From contig OZ024786.1 in NCBI GenBank assembly GCA_964017065.1, positions 13,073,469 through 13,137,468 of the forward strand: DNA of 64,000 nt, given 5' to 3'. The stretch comes from Haliclona indistincta. Taxonomy: Eukaryota > Porifera > Demospongiae > Haplosclerida > Chalinidae. The translations under genes and the position numbers were made by a program. Every line of letters begins with the position of its first letter. Position 1 is the first letter of the stretch. Below the pieces are notes generated by a model. The model did not search any database. It saw only the letters and a program-made list of their open reading frames with translations, and was not told where the DNA came from. Below, one piece after another: positions 24,020-34,897 of the stretch.

Positions 24020-25398
24020 CTATAAAAATTGAACTTTTCAGTGTGATTTGCATTCCTCTAATTTTTCCTGAGTGCATTTGGTTTTGTAGTAGCTAGTTAT
24101 TATATTAGCTGCAATTTATTACTGTGTGTTTTAAGTTTTTCCTCTACTGCTACTATAAGTAAAGCTGTTTCAAAATGTTGTATGTAGATTTGAATCCAGT
24201 ATGCAACTTGTTAATTATTTCTTATTCAAATATCACGACTGAGTTCGAATCCCGCAACAACCGTTTTTTTATTTAACACGCGAAGCTAGTACCATAAAAT
24301 TTAATTGTTACCTGCGAAGTACACAAATCCTACAAACCGCGAAAAATAATTCCTGTTGTATCTCTAAGGTAGTTCAGAGTAAAGAAGATGTAGGTGTCAC
24401 TATAAAGCTTTAAGAATTGAGTGCAGATGCTCTCCTAAACCATTATAACTGAGCTGGTTGACATCTTTGTAGTGGTAGTAGAGCTAGTTGTATTTGTGTC
24501 ATTGTGGTTACTTGGTACCTTGTGCTTGTGCATTGCCTTTAGCTGGGACTAACCCACTTGCTGGAGCTTAGTTGCCCTTTGAACCCTGCTTACACAGTAA
24601 CACTGTTCATATCATAGCTTTGGACCTAAGTCACACCTCATGCGAGAAGCATCCCATGCACCTAATGGTAGATTACCATTTAGTACAGGTTAGCTTTAGC
24701 ACTGGGTTCGTATAAAGTGGAACCCTCTTAGAGGACACCCTCTTCCCTCTATAATGGACACTTACAAAATATAACCCACATAATGTACGTATAATAAACC
24801 CTTGACAAAGGACACTCTCTCTATAATGGATGATTTTGTTGGTCCCGATGGTGTCCGCCTTAGAGAGGTTCCACTGTAATCAGAGAATCACTTGCAGCTG
24901 GATTAGCCCGGCTCTTAATGTGCAGTGTGAATGTCCTGTTATTGTAGCGATATAGCTGTGTATAGCCACAATATCACACCTTTGCCTCACACAGTAGCTC
25001 GATAAGCACAGCTGAACAAGAAATCCATAAAATTTTGATCAGCATTGTGGCTTATATCAAAAAGATTTATTCAGTAAAGTATTCAGAAAGAAATAATTAA
25101 CTCAGTGATTCAGTGAAAGACCGACTAAACTGGGTATAGGTGTTGCTTGATCAGAAATTTCGAGTCAGGATGTTTAGAATAGTGGGAAAACTGGTAAACA
25201 TGTTTTGATCTGATTGAGCCTACACTTTAACCTTTGGTAGATCCCCACACGCATGTGAACAATTGTAGTTATTGTAACTCTAAACACTGTTACTGTGCTT
25301 TTGTAAGAAACATCTTTTTTTTGCTCAACCAACCATTAAGTTATGAGGTTAAGTTAAAACAGCAAAATTTTATTGAAACGGCAGCTTACAAAAATAAC
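24020..25398. other. Intergenic region with one MITE-like palindrome
   Basis: No coding sequence is seen. It holds the inverted repeat at 24713-24878 and AT-rich DNA. A box-B-like GTTCGAATCC at about 24246 has no matching tRNA body. Confidence 0.5.
24713..24878. mobile_element. Tc1/mariner-type (pogo/Tigger-like) MITE
   Basis: The left end AAAGTGGAACCCTCTTAGAG and the right end, read inverted as ACAGTGGAACCTCTCTAAGG, form imperfect TIRs of about 27 bp bounded by TA. Copies of a TCTATAATGGA motif lie inside. The CAGTGGAACCTCT terminus is typical of pogo/Tigger-derived MITEs. No coding capacity. Confidence 0.6.
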
Positions 25399-26486
25399 TT
25401 ATATTTCGTTATTATTAGTTGTACCAATTAGACTAGTTTGTTCATTAGGTTCAACTGGCAGTTGTTGGTAGAGAGTGCAAGGAAGAAGTTTCTCTTGTCG
25501 TGCCTTTGACATACAGCGGTATATCAGCAGCAAGATTATAGCTAGGAAGACCACTGCCAGTGTATAGACCTTCATATAAATATGCAACACACCATCTTGA
25601 CCATATCTCGAGTCTTTAGTGTAGCAGAGGAGAAGTGGATTAAAATCATTACCCATCAAGAACAAGCCAAAGGCACCCAGAGGGATAATTGCTAAGAAAT
25701 TTGATGTAACACGACTGCAGTTAATGTTGCAATTTCCACAATACTGACTATTTATTGTGTAGTAGAGAATAAGCATATACGCAAGAACGAACGAGGCCCA
25801 TAGCACCCAAAATCCTACCAGTTGTGCACTTAAAGAGCAAAGAGGAGCTTCAACAATTGATTCTATTGAGTTCACAATGATGGTGAACAATGCGTCAAAG
25901 TCCACCAGCACTGTTAAAGATTCAGCAGCAAGAATCCACTCTGGTACCAACTGGAGTTTGGCTTCTGTCGTTTGATGTTCTTTGGCTAGACTAAACTGGT
26001 AGTACTTGGATATGAAGAACGGAATAAACCAATACAACACCACTACCATCCCTAGTAGAATGTATTGTGTTATTGTATCGGCAGCAGACATGATCTTGTG
26101 GCGCATTGATTTTCATTTGATGATAGCACGGCTAATAACGGTAGGTTCTTGCCCACATAGTAGAACACTCCAGTGACGAAGTATGCTATATCGACTAGCC
26201 AGACCACTTTTAAACATTTGCAGTCTTTTCTCACGTTACGAAGCATGTAGGCGATTACTATGTTCAAATAGACAACTCCGCAACCGATGATCAAACCAAG
26301 TGATGCATTGTATACAGAATCTTTTGAGATTGCTCCAACAAAAATGTTGAATGTCAGTGAGTAGACAAGGCCGCACAGTAGAGTTATCAGCTTGATGTAG
26401 CTGCTCTTGAATGTCTGTGGCTGAATCTTGAGCACCTGTTTGAAAAAGTATGAAATCAGAGTGCTATATTGGCTATAACTCACCAT
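25399..26486 (-). pseudogene. Array member A1: multi-pass membrane protein, one frameshift
   Basis: The start codon (26484-26486) is directly followed by the intron (donor GTGAGT, acceptor TTCAAACAG), and exon 2 runs 26435-25399. It encodes the family N-terminus VLKIQPQTFKSSYIKL, the DCKCLKVVWLVDIAY segment, AKEHQTTEAKLQLVPEW, a CGNCN loop and the RCMSKARQEKLLP tail. Near 26090 the frame shifts between the third and fourth membrane segments, so the protein is broken unless the assembly is wrong there. Its C-terminus (EQTSLIGTTNNNEI) diverges from the other members. It is the leftmost and most divergent full-length copy. Confidence 0.75.
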
Positions 26487-27100
26487 TCTCACGTTTGCCT
26501 CCACAGTATAAAACAGCTAGGCTCAAGCTCTGATGTGGATTCTGTGAGCATGCAGCTTTGCTTTTTATAGCTGGCAAGCATCATGTGGTTTTAAATAATC
26601 TTAATTCAACTAGGTAATGCACCTGAGGTCATTATAAACCACAATCATAGCTATAAAGTGTCTTCTTGTGTCAACCATTGTGGATTCACTCACCTGTGAC
26701 CTTTAGTCCCAACTGAAATCATTGATGGTTCAGTGCATCTTATTATTCTTTCTGTATCAGTAACTGTCTTCATCAGCTATATTGTACCAGAAATGTGAGG
26801 GTTTGACATTGTTGTCTACCCCTCAATGTTCTCTACTCTTAGGCCTACACATACAAATTATTCATATAATTGCTATTATTCCTTTGAGAAACTAGCCGTA
26901 AAACCAGTGTAATGATTCCATTTTACAACATTTTGTTTGAGAAAACTTGGCTCGGTAATTGCTGCTTGCCTAACTTGTGCATTGATTCCTATGTACAAAT
27001 CTACATTATTGTTGAAAACATTACTAAAAACAACGAACAGACTATCAGCAGCTAATCATGTGAAGTGAATGTGCATACAGTAACGGTTGAGGTACTTGAT
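26487..27100. other. Intergenic spacer A1-A2
   Basis: 5' flank of A1 and 3' flank of A2. It contains a TATA-like TTTTTATAG/TTTAAATAA area just upstream of A1. No further gene or repeat recognised. Confidence 0.4.
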
Positions 27101-27175
27101 GTGCTAAGCACTGTGATCATCAGCATTTTCAGTTTCAAGAGGTAGTTCCTGTTCATCAGGTTCAGGATGCAAGTG

Positions 27176-28130
27176 TTAGTAGAGAGCGCGAGGAAGAAGT
27201 TTCTCTTGTCGTGTCTTTGACATACAGCGATACACCATCAGCAGTACTATGGCAGTGATGACCACTATCAGCACAAGAACGTTCATGACTATTGACGCCA
27301 CCGCTGTATTTGCTCCAGAGTATAGCAGAATTGTTTTGTTAGCCAGTAGGTGCATACCGAATGCAGCCAAAAGAACAATCGCACTCAAATTTGAAGCAAC
27401 ACAAGTTATGTGGAAGTTGTAATTTTTACAGTTATTATGAATGTTCATCGTGTAGTATAGAATGAATGAGTATGTAAGAAGGAGGAAGGCCCACACTGCC
27501 CATGATCCTATAAAACGTGCATAGAAGTTGTAAAGGATATTCTCTTGCTCGAGGTATATATCTGAGAAGAAGGAATTATACATGACCGTGTACCATGCGT
27601 CAAAGTCCACCAGCAGTGTCAAAGATTCAGCAGCAAGAATCCACTCTGGTACCAACTGGAGTTTGGCTTCTGTGGTTTGATGTTCTTTAGCTAGATTCGA
27701 CTGGTAGTACTTGGATATGACGAATGGAATAAACCGAAAGATTAATGCTGCTGTACCCAGTAGACAAGTCTGTACGACTACAGGATCGAAATTCCTGCCC
27801 ACATGGTACGATAGCCCACCGATGAGGTATGCTATATCGACTAACCAGATCACTTTTAAGCATTTGCAATCTTTTCTCATATTACGAATCGTTATGTAGA
27901 TGATTGCTGTGATCATGTAGATACCTGCTGTCATGATGATCACGTATTTTATGTTTGGTTCCTTTAAAGCAAATATTGCATCGACGATTTTGAATAGCAG
28001 TGGAAAGACAATGCTCCATAGAAGGGCTATCAGCTTGATGTAGCTGCTCTTGAATGTCTGTGGTTGAATCTTGAGTACCTGTGATAACAGAAGATAGCCA
28101 GTACTGTTTTAGCAACCAGCTGCCTACCAT
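27176..28130 (-). CDS. Array member A2: multi-pass membrane protein with premature stop in the C-tail
   Basis: ATG (28128-28130) is followed by the intron (donor GTAGGC, acceptor TATCACAG), and exon 2 runs 28078-27176 without a break, giving about 301 residues. It has the family core: VLKIQPQTFKSSYIKL, the ITAIIYI membrane segment, DCKCLKVIWLVDIAYL, LAKEHQTTEAKLQLVPEW and the final membrane segment plus CMSKTRQEKLLPRALY. The next codon, CAA (Gln) in the paralogues, is TAA here. The tail HLHPEPDEQELPLETEN is still readable in frame downstream to a second stop near 27102. A2 therefore lacks the C-tail and its YQHL motif. Confidence 0.75.
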
Positions 28131-28976
28131 TCTTTGTCGTCTTCACTGCTACTTGGTCGAATCGAGACTGTAGCGCTAATGATATTCACTGTTTTATAAT
28201 GATATTCATTACTGCTGGAATTTTGTAAACATGTGACATACACTGTGTATCCTCAAGTACTCTAGAATGATTTATAAACTGGGATTTCCTTCTCCATAGT
28301 TTAACAAACAATGTACACTAGCTGACAATAAGTATATGCTTATACTCGTGTAAGCGAGACATGACACTCCACCTGCATCTCTAACATCTGCGTCTCTAAC
28401 ACCTGCATCTGATATTGTGCATAAAGCAATGAAAAAATCTGTCAATGGTCCACAAAATGAACCAGCGAGAAGGTAACAGGGAATGGTAACACAATTGACT
28501 TGCTAATACACCATGTATCCCCTGTAAGTATGACTTAATGTGGACTCTCTTAGTCAACAGTTTGTTAGCCAACAACCACTGATGTAAAGATTTTGTCGGT
28601 CTATTACCATTTCGAATTACATTTGGATTTAATTTGCAGTGTCAGATTTCTTCATTGCTAATCTACCATTCCTTCTAATTTCGGTAAAAATTAACTTTAA
28701 AACCACCACTTGGTGTATGGTACAGTCCCATTAGTAAGTGAGTTGATGCAACATGTAGTAGGACTTCTCACAGAGGAATTGCGTCATTGTGTGTTGAATA
28801 GTGCTGTTTGAAAATTGGATCCTTGCTATCCTTGAGAAAACCCGTAAAATGGGTTTCTGAAATAACAATGGGTGCTTGTATTTGTCAGGTGGTGACTTGA
28901 AAGAGTTATAGTTTACTATTATAATATAGTCTTAAAAAAACAGTGATTGTAGTGATCTTGGAGAATATTTCAGCAA
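28131..28976. other. Spacer with degenerate fold-back repeat
   Basis: Bases 28440-28690 resemble the fold-back family of 8316 and 47402 (AATGGTAACACAATTGACTTGCTAA, ACCACTGATGTA and a closing ATTTCGGTAAAAATTAA), but are eroded. The remainder is the 5' flank of A2 and the upstream region of the transporter gene, with no clear TATA box. Confidence 0.45.
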
Positions 28977-30542
28977 ATGGCGACTCCTTCTTATTGTTTA
29001 ACAAAGAGCACTCTTCTCATCTTGCTTTGGATATTCTTGATACGCCTGTTCTACGATTTTGAAACCCATGTCAATGGTCCCAACTGGTTCACTCCATGCC
29101 TGTTTGTGTTCTATCTGATCTACCCATTTGTTGGTATTTTAGCAGATGTCAAGTTTGGAAAGCTGAAGGTTGCTTTAGTTAGTGCTATGTTGGCTTTGCT
29201 AACAGCTGTTTTACAGCTATTGGGAAATATTCTACTTGACTTGGGTATAAACAACAGAGTTGTTCAGATTCTGCTTCAGATGTTCAATGGTTTCAATCAG
29301 TCTGCTATGCTATGTTTTGAGATTTCGATCACTTCACTCGGTGTTGACCAACTCATCAACGCAAAAACTTCGGTGCTAACTGCATTTATATGGTGGCGCT
29401 TTTGGATACATCAACTAGGTACGCTTGTCAGAAAGTTGCTCATCTGCTTTCTTGAACACACTGACGAGTATATTGCTTACGTGCCTAAAGGAATTCATAT
29501 TGTGAGCGTTTTTATAGTTGTTGTGTCCTGTTATGTGTTTTTGAATAAGCAAACTTTCATTCGACTTACAACAGTTAATCCACTAAAACTGATAGCCCAT
29601 GTTCTCAATTTTGCTAGAAAAACTAAATATCCTAAACATCGCAGTGCGCTGACTTATTGGCTCGACGATTATCCTCCCAGAATAGACCTTGGAAAGACTA
29701 AGTACGGTGGACCCTTCACTGAAGAAGAGGTAGAAAATGTGAAGACATTTTTTCGTCTATTACCTGTACTTTTAGTCACTTTCATGGTGTATATTCCTGT
29801 TGAGCCTCTTGGTCGTTTCCACTCACTATCAAGCAATGGAACTTGGAGCATTGGAGAATGTTTGGTAACATCATCATATTTCTGCCATTATGTGATCACT
29901 ATTATTTTTGTTCCTGTCAAGCTTATTATTTTCAATCAATTCCGATACAAACTGAAGTGTTTTGCAACTCTTATTCGGTTTATCGGCTTTGGAATTTTAT
30001 TGTCTATTGTGGGACAAATGATTTTGCCTGTTTTTGATTTTCTTGCCACATCGTCTAGTAATGAAACTGCAGAATGTCTTTTCAGTGATTCATCTAACAT
30101 CACTTCCAATCGCTCTAAGTATTACTTTCTCATCACTGATTATCGCATCCTACTCATTCCCAAAGCAATCAGCGGACTCGGCAGAACATTCATTACACCT
30201 GGTAGTTTTGAACTACTAGTAGCCCAGGCTCCAATTGAAATGCGAGGAATAATTCTTGGTTTGATTTTCTCTGTTATGCGTTTATATGATCATATAGGCT
30301 GGTACTTAATGCTACCGTTTAAGGCATTTCCCTCGCTGCGGCCTAGCTGTGAATTCTATTTCTTTATCCTCAACCTTGTTGTGATGGTGGTTAGCTTGAT
30401 TGGTGTTACCATCATTGGTAAGTGGTACAAACTGAGACAGCGAGATGATCCCTTTAATCCTTATTCTGCTGTGGAGGACTTTTATGATAAAGACTTTGAG
30501 AGAAGAGACAACTTTTATGGAACACTCAGTCAACGTGACTAG
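28977..30542 (+). CDS. POT/PTR2-family (SLC15-like) proton-coupled transporter (521 aa)
   Basis: A single-exon plus-strand gene. The N-terminal half has the POT signature region (YLIYPFVGILADVKFGKLKV, with the D and the basic G-K of the family motif). The central cytosolic loop reads PKHRSALTYWLDDYPPRIDL then GGPFTEEEVENVKTFFRLLP, very typical of the family. About 11-12 membrane segments can be counted. Members move di/tripeptides, histidine or nitrate with protons across plasma or lysosomal membranes. The canonical ExxER proton motif near the N-terminus is not visible, so the transport mode is unsure. At 521 residues it is slightly short. It lies opposite in strand to the array around it and ends in a hydrophilic tail. 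Confidence 0.85.
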   Translation: MATPSYCLTKSTLLILLWIFLIRLFYDFETHVNGPNWFTPCLFVFYLIYPFVGILADVKFGKLKVALVSAMLALLTAVLQLLGNILLDLGINNRVVQILLQMFNGFNQSAMLCFEISITSLGVDQLINAKTSVLTAFIWWRFWIHQLGTLVRKLLICFLEHTDEYIAYVPKGIHIVSVFIVVVSCYVFLNKQTFIRLTTVNPLKLIAHVLNFARKTKYPKHRSALTYWLDDYPPRIDLGKTKYGGPFTEEEVENVKTFFRLLPVLLVTFMVYIPVEPLGRFHSLSSNGTWSIGECLVTSSYFCHYVITIIFVPVKLIIFNQFRYKLKCFATLIRFIGFGILLSIVGQMILPVFDFLATSSSNETAECLFSDSSNITSNRSKYYFLITDYRILLIPKAISGLGRTFITPGSFELLVAQAPIEMRGIILGLIFSVMRLYDHIGWYLMLPFKAFPSLRPSCEFYFFILNLVVMVVSLIGVTIIGKWYKLRQRDDPFNPYSAVEDFYDKDFERRDNFYGTLSQRD

Positions 30543-31001
30543 AATGGACTACATACCTGTGTGATCTTAGTTTAGTGTCTCCATGCATGCAGTTTTAATA
30601 ATTTCCTGAGTAGAGAGTGCATTATTTTTCCCTTTTTGACTCCTAGCTATAATCTAAAATTTCATAATATGAGATTTTCTTCTCCACTATAATCACATTT
30701 GAATATATAATTTGTAAACAATAACATTCCAATGAATATTGTTTGCTCAATGTGTAAGCTAGACATAACATATCTACCTCATTTCTAACAGCCTAAAGTA
30801 GTGCTTTTGTTCATAATTTATAAAGAATTAACTAAGCATTACACTGACTCTAAACAATGAACACTTGATACAGTTAGTAAACACAGCTACCTGGTGAGAA
30901 TTTTACAAATCAAGTTGACAATAACACGTAATTAATGTTGATAAAAAACAAAAGAAGAATGTAATGTTGCAATGTGCGTGCAGTGACTGTTGAGAGGAAT
31001 A
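30543..31001. other. 3' flanks of the transporter and A3
   Basis: The transporter (plus) and A3 (minus) converge here. AT-rich DNA, no recognisable gene or repeat. Confidence 0.4.
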
Positions 31002-32040
31002 CTAATGACTAATATTTATAATTATGTCTGTGCTCTCGGTTTCAAGTTGTAGTTCCAGTCCGTCAGGTTGAGGATGCAAGTGTTGGTAGAGAGCATGAGG
31101 AAGAAGTTTCTCTTGTCGTGTCTTTGACATACAGCGATACACCATCAGCAGTACTATGACAGTGATGACCACTATCAGCACAAGAACGTTCACGGCTATC
31201 AATACTATGAATGCTACCACCGTATTTGGTCCAGAACAGTCTATCAAAACTACAGTATAGCTGTTTCCTAGCAGATAAATACCAAACACAGCTGAAAGAA
31301 TAATTGCAGTATGGTTCGAAATAATACAACTCTTGTTGATGTTCCAATTTCTATGATACTGAATGTTCAATGTGTAGTAGAGAATAATTGTGTATATAAG
31401 AACGAACACAGCCCATAGCACCCATGGTCCTATAATTTTTGCGTCCCATGAGTGACAAGGAAAATCGCTGGAGAAAAAAGAATTTATCGTGACAGTGTAT
31501 AATGCATCGAAATCCACCAGCAGTGTCAAAGATTCAGCAGCAAGAATCCACTCTGGTACCAACTGGAGTTTGGCTTCTGTGGTTTGATGTTCTTTGGCTA
31601 GATTAGACTGATAGTACTTGGATATGAAGAACGGAATAAACCGATACAACACCACTACCATGCCTAGTAGAATAGGCTGGGCTACTAGTAACTGCAAGTT
31701 TCTGCCCACATAGTACAATATTCCAGCGATGAAGTATGCTATATCGACTAACCAAACTACTTTCAAGCATTTACAGTCTTTCTTCACGTTACGGATCAGA
31801 ATATAAGCAAGTGCTGTGATCAGGTAGAGAACTCCAAAGGCAATGGATGCGCCAAGAGTAGCGTTGCCTGAACCTCTTGTTATTGCAATAATAACGTGTA
31901 CCGGTGAATAAACAAGGCCCCATAGAAGAGCAATCAACTTAATATAGCTGCTCTTGAATGTCTGAGGCTGAATCTTGAGTACCTGTGTAAATTTAAACGC
32001 TGTTAACACTGTTTATAGTATGCATGAAGCTACTTACCAT
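31002..32040 (-). CDS. Array member A3: intact 327-aa multi-pass membrane protein
   Basis: ATG (32038-32040) abuts the intron (donor GTAAGT, acceptor TTTACACAG); exon 2 is 31982-31002. The protein has hydrophobic segments at about residues 14-36, 45-66, 76-95, 103-125, 147-172 (weak), 186-208, 222-242 and 262-284, so 7-8 passes. The family loop LAKEHQTTEAKLQLVPEW is at 129-146. An Asn-linked site (NKS) lies in the loop before segment 7. The hydrophilic C-tail begins RCMSKTRQEKLLP and contains YQHL at 300-303, a YxxPhi-type sorting motif. The member is undamaged, with a promoter like that of A4. I do not recognise the family; receptor-like or channel-like roles are both possible. Confidence 0.85.
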
Positions 32041-32087
32041 TCTTCACTTGGTAATGTAGTGAATGATAGCATTCAACCGTGCACTGT

Positions 32088-32145
32088 CTTAAATATACTG
32101 TAGCACAAGTGTCACGTGAATCTTAATGTGCTGATCTGATTGGTC
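32088..32145 (-). promoter_or_regulatory. Promoter module upstream of A3
   Basis: Read on the minus strand: a CCAAT box (32139-32143, in GACCAATCAGATC), then an E-box palindrome TCACGTGA (32112-32119), then a TATA-like TATTTAAGACAGTGCAC around 32080-32095, about 50 bp before the ATG. The same order is found upstream of A4, and parts of it upstream of A5, A8, A9 and A11. Confidence 0.5.
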
Positions 32146-32159
32146 GTTCAACTAGGTAT

Positions 32160-33139
32160 GCACCTAGCATCAATGTGAAGCAAATTTGTTAACTCAGTTT
32201 CGCATTCAGTCAAAAATTTAATTATAATTTTGTTGCAAATAAACATGGTGCCTAAGACAATTTCCGAAAACAAAACAGTGGATATCAGCCTTTTATTATA
32301 TTGACCTTGCTGTTTGGTATTGAAACATGAGTACTTTGTTCGTCTGACCAGACCAAAATTAATGTGTCTCTTTAGGAATAGATCAAATACATAGTCACAT
32401 AGTTGAATGATGTAGAAAAAATGAATATGCAGGCATAATTGTCGCTATAATATTATGTTAGATGATTTATTCGAGGTTTCTACTGGATTTAGATCGCCGT
32501 GGAAACTGATGTTTGTAGACGTCCCGAGCGCGCACGAGGGCATCTATTTCTGTTTTCAAGGTGAGCTAAATTTCGTAGGCACTGAGAATCTATGATCTGA
32601 GGTGTGTAGACTATACTTGCACTTGAGCAACCGAAGCACTCGAGGTAGTAGAGTGCCCAGAATCAAGCGTCAACTTAGAATGTTTCAACTGTTGCACGGA
32701 TTATCAAGGTATGCACACCAGGATCCCTGGAGAGTCAACACCATAACCAAACTGACATTCTTTTCTATGAATCTAATTTGATTTATGCTTATTTACTAAG
32801 CTCAAGAATTCTGACCACACGGACATTGTAGTGTACTTGAGCTTTTGTACACTACCCTATAGTATATTTGTAGTATATATGCAATGTACCATTGCGATGC
32901 AACAAAACACATAGGTTGGAGTGACTGGCAAAAGTCTTCCAGTATTGATATGTGCAATGAAAGTATTGATATGAAAGTATACTTCTATAAGCAATGAAAA
33001 TCAGCATGACAGTTGTATGTTAGACATGAAAAATGTTGACAAAATACTTATCACTTCAGACTACAATAATGTATCTAAGTTCAGCGAATCTAAGCATCTA
33101 GTGTTTGTAATGTGTTTATTGAGGTACATGCATGCTAGG
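32160..33139. other. Intergenic spacer A3-A4
   Basis: Roughly 1 kb of AT-rich DNA. A CpG-bearing stretch at about 32490-32580 ends in an isolated donor-like AAG|GTGAGC on the plus strand. No gene supported. Confidence 0.35.
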
Positions 33140-34168
33140 CTAAGCATTGTTTTTGTCCGGGTTTTCAGTTTCAAGTGTTAGTTCTTGTTCATCAGGTTCA
33201 GGATGCAAGTGTTGGTAGAGAGCGCGAGGAAGAAGTTTCTCTTGTCGTGTCTTTGACATACAGCGATACACCAGCAGCAGTACTATGACAGTGATGACCA
33301 CTATCAGCACAATAATTTTTAGGAATATTGTTGCTAGTGCAGCATTTGCTCCAGAACAGAGAAGCAGTAGTGAATTGTTAGTTAGCAAGTACATGCCAAA
33401 GGCAGCCATAAGAATAATTGCACTGAAGTTCGAAGCAACACAACTGGCATTAACATTGTGTTTTCCACAATATTGAATATTGATTGTGTAGTACAGAATG
33501 AACATGTACATGAGAACAAACAAGACCCATAGCACCAAAACTGCATAAATTTGTCCCGAATTGCAAAAGACATTGGGAGTGCCAATGTATATAGCTGGGA
33601 AGAATGAATTAAGTAGGACGATAAACAGGGCGTCGAATTCCACAAACAAATTCAAAGATTCAGCAGCAAGAATCCACTCTGGTACCAACTGGAGTTTGGC
33701 TTCTGTGGTTTGATGTTCTTTGGCTAAATTAGACTGGTAGTACTTGGATATGAAGAACGGAACAAACCGATAAACCAATATTGTTGTGCCTAGCAAAATG
33801 GCTTGTAATACAGGTATTGGAAAGTTTATGCCCACATAGTACAAAAATCCAGCAACTGAGTATGCTATATCGACTAACCAGATCGCTTTTAAGCATTTTT
33901 TGCAAGTTTTCTTGACATTGCGAATTATGATATACACTGTTACTGCGATCAGATAAACAACCGCAAAGATGACCAGTACGGCGATAGAGGCTGCATTTTT
34001 TGCATGTGCTGTTAGGAAAATGACCAATAACGGTGAAACGACGAGGTTACACAGCAGAGCTATCAGCTTGATGTAGCCGCTCTTGAAGTCTGTGGCTGAA
34101 TCTTGAGTACCTGCAGACATGCACAAACAGATATTTAACGTAGAATACACAAGTCAGCTATGTACCAT
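33140..34168 (-). CDS. Array member A4: canonical start out of frame, core intact
   Basis: The usual ATG (34166-34168, donor GTACAT) and acceptor (GTCTGCAG) are present. One A is missing in the eighth to ninth codon (ACTTCAAG in place of ACATTCAAG), which puts the canonical start out of frame with everything downstream. The remaining frame is open from an ATG inside the intron (34118-34120, MSAGTQDSATDF) to the stop at 33140, giving about 327 residues if the intron is retained. It keeps DIAYSVAGFLYYVG, KEHQTTEAKLQLVPEW, a VNASC loop sequon, TRQEKLLPRALYQHLHP and the acidic tail. Either an alternative-start gene or a recent pseudogene. Confidence 0.6.
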
Positions 34169-34226
34169 TCTTATCTCCACTGCCAATTACTTGAAATGCT
34201 GTGAATGACAACAACCGACAGTGCAC

Positions 34227-34286
34227 TGCCTTAAATACTGTAACACGTGTGTCACGTGAATTTTCAGATACACTGATCTGATTGGT
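34227..34286 (-). promoter_or_regulatory. Promoter module upstream of A4
   Basis: On the minus strand, CCAAT (34281-34285), TCACGTGA (34252-34259) followed by a second CACGTG-like site, and a TATA-like ATTTAAGGCAGTGCAC lie in the same order and spacing as upstream of A3. Confidence 0.5.
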
Positions 34287-34897
34287 CAGCTAGTTAGTTA
34301 TGCAGCTGCTTTCAGGTTGTGTTCATGGCATATGTTTGAAGCACTATACATGTACCCTGGACATAACATGTTAACCATCTTCTCATAATTGTTAACTATA
34401 GTTTAGAATATTTTTTGTTGAAAGTAAATGTGCCAGTTTTGCATTCTACATGCAATTATTATAACATGAATTGTAAAATGAGTATTTTTTACCCAACATA
34501 CGATATTATATATCATTGCATGATGCACGGCAATGAGGCAATGGGGATAAGATGGCAGCTACTCATGTGTGAATGTATTTGTGAGTTTATTAAAAAACAA
34601 TAATTTAGGAATAATACATGAAATTATAAGATTGCTGTACATTGTCAAAACGTTAGCTCCATGGCTCTCAACTTTTATTCGTGTTCCTGTTGACAAAAAT
34701 GGTGTGCAGAGCAAACACAAGTGTCATGTCAGCCATGCAGAATCGGCACAATTCCTGTGTAGCAGTCTTGTCATTGTGTGCTAAGGTCACTACAACTACT
34801 AACAGCCAACATAGTACATGTCTAGCAATCTTCCTTTATGTTCTTTCTTGGCTACCTTCTACTGGATATTCGATACACTTTGCTCAATAATCTAACT

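Noticed and set aside
24225..24275. tRNA or Pol III gene with box B and T-run
   Set aside because: GTTCGAATCC followed by TTTTTTT is present, but no box A or complementary acceptor strand is found at the right distance.
34838..34897. Upstream start for the fibrinogen-related protein
   Set aside because: Starting at 34898 places the signal peptide at the very N-terminus, whereas the upstream start adds 20 residues that would bury it.
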